This document shows positions 41,262-48,860 of a stretch of DNA of 64,000 nt, piece after piece (position 1 is the first letter of the stretch; each line of letters starts with the position of its first letter). The notes beneath the pieces are model-generated. The model did not search any database. It was given only the letters and a program-made list of their open reading frames with translations, and was not told the origin of the DNA. Origin of the DNA: Oscillospiraceae bacterium (GTDB lineage Bacteria > Bacillota > Clostridia > Oscillospirales > Acutalibacteraceae); the NCBI GenBank assembly GCA_015065925.1, contig SVPL01000004.1:1-64000 (forward strand), written 5' to 3'. The translations under genes and the position numbers were made by a program.

Positions 41262-42106
41262 TATGCCTCAACCTCCCTGCTTCTTGTTATATAAAGCTGT
41301 AAAAGGGCTAGTCCCGCCACCAATAAAAAGAAAACTACACCCTTGGCTTGACCTACTCCCTCGTAGCCTATTTTTCCGTAAAAGGTGTTGTAAATATCTA
41401 GCGCCAACATAGAGGTTTCTCTATTTGGGGCGCCTGCGGTAAGGGCGAGGTTCTGGTCAAACAGCTTAAAGGAATTTGTAAGTGTTAAAAAGGTGCAAAT
41501 GGTGAAGGAGGGCATTGTAAGTGGGAGGGTTATTTTTCTTAAAATCTGTAAAGGTGTTGCTCCGTCAATTTTTGCCGCCTCAATAAGCTGAGGTGGGATG
41601 TTATTAATTCCTGCTATATAAATAACCATCATATAACCAATCATTTGCCAGTTTGTAAGGATTACAAGGCCCCAAAATCCGTAGTCGGCATTTACGGTAA
41701 TATCAACACCCCAAAAAAGCAAAAATCCGTTAATAATAACCTGCCAGATGTAGCCCAAAACAATGCCGCCAATAAGATTAGGCATAAAAAACACTGCCCT
41801 GAAAAGGTTGGTGCCTTTTATGCCTTTTGTAAGAGCAAGAGCCAATAAAAAGGCAAAAAGATTAATTGTGATTATTGAAACTACTGCGAATTTTACCGTG
41901 AACCATAAGGCATCCAAAAAGCCTGTGTCATCCGCAAAAGCGGCAATATAGTTGGAAAATCCAACAAACTGAGCGTCGGTAACGGTTGTAAACTCGGTAA
42001 ACGAAAGGTAAATTCCCAGTAAAAAAGGAATTAAAAATGCCACTGAAAAGGCAAGCAGAGTAGGTAGAGCAAAAACACCAAAATATCTGCTTAAATGTTT
42101 ATGCAT
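41261..42106 (-). CDS. CUT1 carbohydrate ABC transporter permease (MalF-like)
   Basis: QLIEAAKIDGATPLQILRKITLPLTMPSFTI (EAA motif); coupled to the downstream permease. Confidence 0.88.
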   Translation of the reverse strand: MHKHLSRYFGVFALPTLLAFSVAFLIPFLLGIYLSFTEFTTVTDAQFVGFSNYIAAFADDTGFLDALWFTVKFAVVSIITINLFAFLLALALTKGIKGTNLFRAVFFMPNLIGGIVLGYIWQVIINGFLLFWGVDITVNADYGFWGLVILTNWQMIGYMMVIYIAGINNIPPQLIEAAKIDGATPLQILRKITLPLTMPSFTICTFLTLTNSFKLFDQNLALTAGAPNRETSMLALDIYNTFYGKIGYEGVGQAKGVVFFLLVAGLALLQLYITRSREVEA

Positions 42107-42122
42107 AGTATCCTTATCCCCG

Positions 42123-43451
42123 CTATTTGCTTTCCTTTTTCCAATCGTTAATCATATCGTTTTTAATCTCCTCAAAGGTCTTAGAGCCTTGTGAGTAGCT
42201 AAGCAAGCCTGCACCAAAGTTTTCCTTAAAGGTTTGGCTTGGAAAAACGGTAAAGTCCCAAGGAATTGTGGTAACATTATCTCTGTTCATATAGCGAATA
42301 ATCTCCTTGGCAAGAGGGTCCTTTGGTGCTTCGGCTTCCTCGAAGGTGGAAAAAGGCGCAATGAAGTCAAGCTTTTCGGTTACAAGCTTTTTGCCTGTAT
42401 CGCTTGAATAAAGCCAGTATAAAAATTCTTCAGAGAGCTTTTGCTGTTCCTCGGAGGCGTTTTTGTTAATACAAATAAAGCTTTCAGTACCAATGCAAAG
42501 ACCTTGGGTTTCTTCACCCTCTATACCTGTATAAATGGGCAAAAACTTAATGTTTTCTTCCTTCACCTTGTTGCCTGCAACATCTCTTATCTGGCTCCAA
42601 GCCCAGTTGCCGTTTTGAACCATAGCGCATTTGCCAAGGGCAAATTCCGCCATAGAATCGGTAACCGATTTACTACCTAAAAGCTTTTTATCCGTAACCG
42701 AATTGTTTATATAAAGGTCAAAAATGTTTTTAAAGTTTTCGGCATATTCAAATTTAATTTCGCTTAAATCGTCGGTGGAAATGTTTGTGCCGTTCTTTTT
42801 GAACTCATAGTGAATTGGAATGTTTGCAAGATGGGTTTGCCAACGCCAATCCTCACCCGTTTTAAGGGAGGTAGAGGCAAAAACACCGTCGATGCCAAGC
42901 TTTTCTTTGTTTGCGGTCATATCCTCTACAACTGCTTTTAAATCGGCAAAGCTTTTAATTTCTTCAACCGAGTTAAGCTTAACCTTTTTGTTGTCGAGAG
43001 CAAAATATTTATCCACAATTTCAGAATTATAAATTATTCCGTAGCCTTCAACAACATAGGGAATTCCGTAAACACCGTCACCCTCGGTTATGGCTAGATT
43101 TTTGTCGGTTAATGCGTTGTAAAGGGCGGTGTCCTTTAAATCCTTGCAGTAGCTTTTCCAGTTGGCATACCCCTTGGGGCCGTTTATTTGGAAAATTGTG
43201 GGGGCGGTGGATTTAGCCATTTCGGATTTAAGGGTTTGCTCATAGGTGCCCGAAGCGGCGGTCACAACCTTCAGCTCAACCCCTTTTTCCTCCTTGTAAA
43301 CCTTGGCTATTTCGTCGTATGCGGCGGCGCTTTCAGGCTTGAAGTTTAAAAAGTAGATAGTTTCAGCCGATTCTTTGTTGCAGCCTCCTAAAACCGATAG
43401 GGAAATAACAAAAATTACCGCAATCATAAAAAATGATATTGCTTTTTTCAT
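42123..43451 (-). CDS. Carbohydrate ABC transporter extracellular solute-binding lipoprotein
   Basis: MKKAISFFMIAVIFVISLSVLGGCNKESAETIYFLNFKPESAAAYDEIAKVYKEEKGVELKVVTAASGTYEQTLKSEMAKSTAPTIFQING; start at 43451 after GGAGG (ORF-track TTG start lies within the RBS). Confidence 0.9.
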   Translation of the reverse strand: MKKAISFFMIAVIFVISLSVLGGCNKESAETIYFLNFKPESAAAYDEIAKVYKEEKGVELKVVTAASGTYEQTLKSEMAKSTAPTIFQINGPKGYANWKSYCKDLKDTALYNALTDKNLAITEGDGVYGIPYVVEGYGIIYNSEIVDKYFALDNKKVKLNSVEEIKSFADLKAVVEDMTANKEKLGIDGVFASTSLKTGEDWRWQTHLANIPIHYEFKKNGTNISTDDLSEIKFEYAENFKNIFDLYINNSVTDKKLLGSKSVTDSMAEFALGKCAMVQNGNWAWSQIRDVAGNKVKEENIKFLPIYTGIEGEETQGLCIGTESFICINKNASEEQQKLSEEFLYWLYSSDTGKKLVTEKLDFIAPFSTFEEAEAPKDPLAKEIIRYMNRDNVTTIPWDFTVFPSQTFKENFGAGLLSYSQGSKTFEEIKNDMINDWKKESK

Positions 43452-43520
43452 AAAAATAACCTCCAAATTTTAAGTGTGGTAATAGTTTTATCCAAAAATC
43501 AAAAAAAATTCAAAAAAGAC

Positions 43521-43549
43521 TTGATTTTTGTTAAAAGAGGTTGTATAAT
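43521..43549 (+). promoter_or_regulatory. Promoter of tRNA-Ser (TTGATT-N17-TATAAT)
   Basis: TTGATT 43521, TATAAT 43544, ~35 bp before tRNA. Confidence 0.65.
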
Positions 43550-43584
43550 AATATGGTCTTGTGAAAGATAGGTTTAATATGTAT

Positions 43585-43676
43585 GGAGAGATGGCTGAGC
43601 TGGTCTAAGGCGCACGACTGGAAATCGTGTTCAGGCTTAAACCCTGACGGGGGTTCGAATCCCCCTCTCTCCGCCA
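43585..43676 (+). tRNA. tRNA-Ser (anticodon GGA), CCA encoded
   Basis: GGAGAGATGGCTGAGCTGGTCTAAGGCGCACGACTGGAAATCGTG...variable arm...GGGGGTTCGAATCCCCCTCTCTCCGCCA. Confidence 0.95.
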
Positions 43677-43825
43677 AACGAAAATCCGTTCACGAAAGTG
43701 GGCGGATTTTCGTTTTATTATTCATTATTCAATATTCATCATTCATTATTCATTAAAAGTGAACGGATTTTCGAATGAATAATGAATATTGAAGTCGCCT
43801 TCGGCTGATGAATAATGAATAATTT
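43677..43825. repeat. Imperfect-palindromic repeat, copy 1
   Basis: AACGAAAATCCGTTCACGAAAGTGGGCGGATTTTCG...GTGAACGGATTTTCGAATGAATAATGAA..GTCGCCTTCGGC..GAATAATGAATAAT. Confidence 0.75.
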
Positions 43826-44038
43826 AGTTGTGGCTTTGCCGAAGACGGTTCTTTTGTTGATTCTAAAACAGCTAAAGAATATGTTGTTGTAAGGCAGAGT
43901 GTTGCACCGAACACAGAATTAAAATACACTTTCAAAATGAATGAAGACGGCACAGAATCCAAATACCTTATTGAATCACAAAACATTGAAGAAATCGAGG
44001 TATATGTTAAGCGCATTTCAGAAGAAAAACAAGAATAA
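43823..44038 (+). pseudogene. Start-less C-terminal coding remnant
   Basis: Open frame CGFAEDGSFVDSKTAKEYVVVRQSVAPNTELKYTFKMNEDGTESKYLIESQNIEEIEVYVKRISEEKQE* with a stop at its 5' end inside the repeat and no plausible start. Confidence 0.5.
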
Positions 44039-44108
44039 ATTATAGTTAAAGAGTACTTTAACAACAAGAAAAATAATTTTTTGGTATCGAAATGGTTCGA
44101 AACACCCA

Positions 44109-44265
44109 AACGAAAATCCGTTCTCGAAAGAGGGCGGATTTTCGTTTTATTATTCAATATTCATCATTCATTATTCATTAAAAAAGAACGGATTTTCGAA
44201 TGAAAACGCAAGCCGCTTCGCTAATGAAGTCGCTCACTTCGTTCGCTAATGAATAATGAATAATA
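44109..44265. repeat. Imperfect-palindromic repeat, copy 2
   Basis: AACGAAAATCCGTTCTCGAAAGAGGGCGGATTTTCG...GAACGGATTTTCGAATGAAAACGCAAGCCGCTTCGC...GAATAATGAATAAT. Confidence 0.75.
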
Positions 44266-44314
44266 TTGTCTAAATTAGTAATTTGTGCTATAATACCATA
44301 AAGGATGTGATTTA

Positions 44315-44671
44315 ATGAAGGAAAATGTTTTGATAGATAAATCTATTGCATTTGCTTCAAGAATAGTAAAACTACATGATTTCTTAATCAAAAACAAAAA
44401 AGGCTTAACCCTAGCGAAACAAATCATTCGCAGTGGAACGAGTATAGGTGCAAATATAAATGAGGCAAATTACGGTCAAAGTCCTGCAGATTTTATTTCC
44501 AAAATGCATATTGCATTAAAAGAAACTGCCGAAACAGAATATTGGATTAAATTGCTTCATATGTCTGAATATATTGATTACAAAATGAGCAGTTCACTAC
44601 TTGATGATTGTTTAGAAATTAAGCGAATTTTGGTTGCATCCATAAATACTGCAAAGGAGAATAACAAATAA
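44315..44671 (+). CDS. Four-helix bundle protein (23S rRNA intervening-sequence protein family)
   Basis: LAKQIIRSGTSIGANINEANYGQSPADFISKMHIALKETAETEYWIKLL signature. Confidence 0.9.
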   Translation: MKENVLIDKSIAFASRIVKLHDFLIKNKKGLTLAKQIIRSGTSIGANINEANYGQSPADFISKMHIALKETAETEYWIKLLHMSEYIDYKMSSSLLDDCLEIKRILVASINTAKENNK

Positions 44672-45165
44672 TGTTTGAGTTCAAATTTGCAGATAAATTG
44701 CAAATAGAAGTGTTGCTTCCCGATTTGTTTTGTATTTTACATTCCAATATGAGTCTAATTGCTCCAACAAATAATACTTACGATGCTGATTATGAAATTT
44801 GGAAATCTCACATAATCCCTGCTATGCAGAAAGAACAACGTCAAATTGTTTTGATGTATGTTAATGATACACTTGCGGGGTATTTTCAGTATTATATCAA
44901 TGTTGATATAAGTTCCTTAATGATGGAAGAAATACAAATTATCAAAGAGTATCAAGGAACAGGAGTTTTTTCTGCATTTTATAAGTGGTTTGTTGAACAG
45001 ATTCCGAAGGATATTGAATTTGTTGAAGCTTATACAAATAAAAAGAATTATAAATCACAAAGTGTCTTGGAGCATTTGGGGTTAATTAGGTTAGGCGAAA
45101 ACAAAAACGGCAATTCTTTATATTTTAAAGGCAAATATATTGAATTGTTGAATAAATATAGTTGA
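44671..45165 (+). CDS. GNAT-family N-acetyltransferase
   Basis: MYVNDTLAGYFQYYINVDISSLMMEEIQIIKEYQGTGVFSAFYKWFVEQIPKDIEFVEAYTNKKNYKSQSVLEHLGL; overlaps the upstream gene by 1 bp. Confidence 0.75.
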   Translation: MFEFKFADKLQIEVLLPDLFCILHSNMSLIAPTNNTYDADYEIWKSHIIPAMQKEQRQIVLMYVNDTLAGYFQYYINVDISSLMMEEIQIIKEYQGTGVFSAFYKWFVEQIPKDIEFVEAYTNKKNYKSQSVLEHLGLIRLGENKNGNSLYFKGKYIELLNKYS

Positions 45166-45217
45166 TTTTTTAGAAAATCAGGTTTTTAGACCGGTTCCAT
45201 TTTGCGTGTCGGTCCCA

Positions 45218-45362
45218 AACGAAAATCCGTTCTCGAAAGAGGGCGGATTTTCGCCCCAATTATTTATTATTTCATCATTCATTATTCATTAAATAAAAGA
45301 ACGGATTTTCGAATGAATAATGAAGAATGAAGTCGCCTACGGCTGATGAATAATGAATAATT
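45218..45362. repeat. Imperfect-palindromic repeat, copy 3
   Basis: AACGAAAATCCGTTCTCGAAAGAGGGCGGATTTTCG...GAACGGATTTTCGAATGAATAATGAAGAATGAAGTCGCCTACGGC..GAATAATGAATAAT. Confidence 0.75.
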
Positions 45363-45450
45363 TTAAGGCTAACCATTTGTTTAAGCGACCTATTTTTAAT
45401 CAAAAAATGCCCCCAACATTTTTTTGATTAAAAATTAAATATAAACAAAA

Positions 45451-45807
45451 CTATAACAAAAATAAAATTAAAATAAAATACTGTAAACACTTTAAATATT
45501 CTTCAGTTAAATTTGGAGCATTTGGATAAGCCGACTGGTATGCGTCCTTCTTTATATTCTTTCTATTCTTTATATTCTTATATTGTTGCCCTTGGTTTGT
45601 CTTTTGAATGTCATTGGATTGCCCTTGGTTTGCCCCATTACACTTATCCGACTCCTCATATGTTTGATAATTTCCCCATTTCATCACGGTTATGACGGTA
45701 TATTTGTTTGCCCCTTGTTTGCCCAATTTTTTAGATTTGCAGAGTTTTTCTAATGCGCTGCGAACCTGTTTAGGGGTTAAATCCAATTCCTTTGCCATAT
45801 TTTTCAT
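45451..45807 (-). pseudogene. Phage replisome-organizer-like (DnaD-type N-terminal wHTH) fragment
   Basis: MKNMAKELDLTPKQVRSALEKLCKSKKLGKQGANKYTVITVMKWGNYQTYEESDKCNGANQGQ..NIKNRKNIKK, short with a degenerate C-terminus. Confidence 0.5.
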
Positions 45808-45898
45808 TTAATTATACAACAAATGAGAAAATATTTCCCCCTATCATTAAAAGTGTTTGCGAAGCAAATTGATATCAAGGTTAAACGGAAAGGTTACA

Positions 45899-46128
45899 GA
45901 TAAATTGGGGTTTAGTAGTAAGTAGCGGCTTTCTTTGAGGCCGTCCCTAGACAGGGAAGGGGGCCCACGAAGTGGGGGAAGGGTTGAATAAAAAATCCCT
46001 CAAAATGCTTAAATGAAGGGCTTTTTGCTATAACTTTTCTCCCCTTCCACCGCTAACGCGGTCCCCCTTCCCCGTCCGGGGACGGCCAAATTTAACCCAT
46101 AATTTGTGCTTTCAAACCCCAATTTATC
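45899..46128. mobile_element. MITE-like non-coding element, 230 bp, perfect 15-bp TIR GATAAATTGGGGTTT
   Basis: GATAAATTGGGGTTT at 45899, AAACCCCAATTTATC at 46114-46128; subterminal arms GGCCGTCCCTAGACAGGGAAGGGGG / CCCCCTTCCCCGTCCGGGGACGGCC. Confidence 0.75.
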
Positions 46129-46350
46129 GGGCGTTTGTTTTTTTACATCCCTTTTCGTTTGTATTATTCATTATTTCATTTGCCGCAACAACTACTGCTA
46201 AAGAAAACAATAAATAGGTAAAAAGAAAATTTATGAAAAAATATTGGATATAATAAAAATGTTAAAAAAATTTAAATATTAAAAAAAATATGGTGACTGA
46301 TTGTATTTTTTGTGGTATAATTATTAAAAATGTTTTGGAGGAAATGGCTT

Positions 46351-48141
46351 ATGATGATTACAGACACCATTAAATATATAGGCGTTAATGACCATGAGGT
46401 AGACCTTTTTGAAGGTCAGTATGATGTTCCCAACGGTATGGCGTATAATTCTTACATTATTTTCGATGAAAAAATTGCCATTATGGATACGGTAGATGCT
46501 CGTTTTACCCACGCTTGGTTGGATAATATTCAAAATGCTCTTGGTGGCAAACAACCCGACTATCTTGTTGTTCAGCATATGGAGCCCGACCATTCGGCAA
46601 ATATTCATAATTTTGCTAAGACCTATCCCAATGCTAAAATCGTATCATCTGCAAAGGCTTTTGTAATGATGAAGCAGTTTTTTGGCACAGATTTTGCTGA
46701 AAATCAGGTTGTTGTAGGCGAGGGTGATACTCTGTCTTTAGGTGAGCGAACCTTAACCTTTGTAACGGCTCCTATGGTGCATTGGCCCGAGGTTATTGTT
46801 ACCTATGACAGTAAGGACAAGGTGCTTTTCTCTGCTGATGGCTTTGGTAAATTCGGCGCATTGGATGTGGAGGAAGATTGGGCTTGTGAGGCAAGACGCT
46901 ATTATATAGGTATAGTAGGCAAGTACGGGCCACAGGTACAAAGCCTTCTTAAAAAGGCGGCAACCTTGGATATTGCTAAAATATGCCCACTTCACGGCCC
47001 CATTCTTACCGAAAATTTAGGATATTATATTGATTTATACAATACCTGGTCGTCCTATCAGCCCGAAACCGAAGGCATTGTTATTGCCTATACCTCGGTT
47101 TATGGAAACACCAAAAAAGCGGTTTTACAGCTTGCCGAAAAATTAAAGGCAAACGGTTGCCCCAAGGTTGTTGTGAACGACCTTGCAAGGTGCGATATGG
47201 CAGAATCCGTTGAGGATGCCTTCCGTTACAGTAAAATGGTTTTGGCAACCACCACCTATAATGCCGATATTTTCCCCTTTATGAGGGAGTTTATAAATCA
47301 TTTAACCGAGCGAAGCTATCAAAACCGAACGGTTGCCTTTATTGAAAACGGAAGCTGGGCACCATTAGCCACAAAGGTTATGAAGGAGATGCTTTCTAAA
47401 AGCAAAAATCTGACCTTCTGTGATACAACCGTTAAAATTTTATCGGCGCTTAGTGAGGAGAGCTCTGCCGATTTGGATAAGCTTGCAAACGAGCTTTGCA
47501 AAGACTATTTGGCTCAGCAATCCGAAACTGCAAATAAAAACGATTTAAACGCCCTTTTCAATATTGGCTACGGACTTTATGTTGTAACCTCTAATGACGG
47601 CAAAAAGGATAACGGACTTATTGTTAACACCGTTACGCAGGTTACAAATACCCCAAATAAAATTGCAGTTACCATCAGCAAGGAAAATTATTCCCATCAT
47701 ATAATTAAGCAAACGGGTAAAATGAACATCAACTGTCTTACCACCGACGCTCCCTTCTCTGTTTTTGAAACCTTTGGATTTAAAAGCGGAAGAAATACAA
47801 ATAAGTTTGAAAATTGTGAGCCTCTTCGCTCGGATAACGGACTTGTATTCCTGCCCCGCCACATAAATTCCTTTATGTCCTTAAAGGTTGAGCAGTATGT
47901 GGATTTAGATACCCACGGTATGTTTATTTGCAGCATTACCGAGGCTAGGGTTATTTCCAATCAGGAAACTATGACCTATACCTACTATCAAAACAATGTA
48001 AAGCCAAAGCCTGAGACCGAGGGCAAAAAAGGCTTTGTATGTAAAATTTGCGGCTATGTTTATGAGGGCGAAACCCTTCCCGATGATTTTATTTGTCCCC
48101 TTTGTAAGCACGGCGCAGCCGATTTTGAAGAAATAAAATAA
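46351..48141 (+). CDS. Flavodiiron protein fused to flavin reductase-like and rubredoxin domains
   Basis: [21 protein letters not shown] (beta-lactamase fold di-iron site); [16 protein letters not shown] (flavodoxin); C-term [34 protein letters not shown] (rubredoxin). Start after GGAGG. Confidence 0.92.
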   Translation: MMITDTIKYIGVNDHEVDLFEGQYDVPNGMAYNSYIIFDEKIAIMDTVDARFTHAWLDNIQNALGGKQPDYLVVQHMEPDHSANIHNFAKTYPNAKIVSSAKAFVMMKQFFGTDFAENQVVVGEGDTLSLGERTLTFVTAPMVHWPEVIVTYDSKDKVLFSADGFGKFGALDVEEDWACEARRYYIGIVGKYGPQVQSLLKKAATLDIAKICPLHGPILTENLGYYIDLYNTWSSYQPETEGIVIAYTSVYGNTKKAVLQLAEKLKANGCPKVVVNDLARCDMAESVEDAFRYSKMVLATTTYNADIFPFMREFINHLTERSYQNRTVAFIENGSWAPLATKVMKEMLSKSKNLTFCDTTVKILSALSEESSADLDKLANELCKDYLAQQSETANKNDLNALFNIGYGLYVVTSNDGKKDNGLIVNTVTQVTNTPNKIAVTISKENYSHHIIKQTGKMNINCLTTDAPFSVFETFGFKSGRNTNKFENCEPLRSDNGLVFLPRHINSFMSLKVEQYVDLDTHGMFICSITEARVISNQETMTYTYYQNNVKPKPETEGKKGFVCKICGYVYEGETLPDDFICPLCKHGAADFEEIK

Positions 48142-48170
48142 TAAGTTTATCTTTTTTGGAGGTGAAACAA

Positions 48171-48329
48171 ATGAAATATGTATGTGATGTATGCGGCTGG
48201 GTTTATGACGAGGCTGAGGGCGCAGAGGATTTAGGCATTGCTCCCGGCACCAAGTTTGAAGACCTTCCTGAGGATTTCGCTTGTCCCCTTTGCGGAGTGG
48301 ATAAGGATAATTTCAGCGCAGAGGAATAA
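48171..48329 (+). CDS. Rubredoxin
   Basis: [52 protein letters not shown]; 52 aa, absent from the ORF track; GGAGG RBS. Confidence 0.97.
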   Translation: MKYVCDVCGWVYDEAEGAEDLGIAPGTKFEDLPEDFACPLCGVDKDNFSAEE

Positions 48330-48345
48330 TTAATAATTTTTAAAG

Positions 48346-48389
48346 AAAAAGACTTTGGAGAGCAAAACGCTTTTCCAAAGTCTTTTTTT
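48346..48389. terminator. Intrinsic terminator
   Basis: AAAAAGACTTTGGA...TCCAAAGTCTTTTTTT. Confidence 0.85.
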
Positions 48390-48395
48390 GTGGGG

Positions 48396-48860
48396 CTAAT
48401 TTGATGTGTTTTTTAAAATTTCAACAGCTTTTTGTATATGCCGTTGTTCAAGTCCGTGACCAATGCGGGGATTTGTTATAACCGTAAAGGCTGTTAATTC
48501 CTCCCACCCCAAAGCCATATCATCAATAATACAAAAGGACTTTACCTTATTGTTGCTTGAAAGCCAAGCCAAAATCTCATCCTTTCGGGTGCTTTTGATG
48601 GGGGTTTTGTCAAAAATCTCAAGTCCCGCAGAGGCGAAAATTTCATTAATTTCTTTACCTGTTTGGCTAATAACAGCTTCGTCCTTTTCCCAAAACTTGC
48701 GCCATGAGCTGGTTAAAACAATTTTAGCCTTAGTGGAGTCAACAAGCTTTTTTAAAAGAGGAAGTCTGGTAATATCGATATTTGAGTCGTCAGGAGAGCG
48801 ACTCATATCGTATTTGAGGGAATTTAAAACCCCGTCAATGTCTAAAAAAATTATTTTCAT
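48396..48860 (-). CDS. HAD-domain protein (DUF of the HAD superfamily)
   Basis: MKIIFLDIDGVLNSLKYD...KIVLTSSWRKFW...FCIIDDMALGWEEL. Confidence 0.85.
   Translation of the reverse strand: MKIIFLDIDGVLNSLKYDMSRSPDDSNIDITRLPLLKKLVDSTKAKIVLTSSWRKFWEKDEAVISQTGKEINEIFASAGLEIFDKTPIKSTRKDEILAWLSSNNKVKSFCIIDDMALGWEELTAFTVITNPRIGHGLEQRHIQKAVEILKNTSN

Noticed and set aside
43753-44157. 134-aa minus-strand ORF
   Set aside because: Runs through two palindromic repeats and antisense to the coding remnant; composition driven by repeats.
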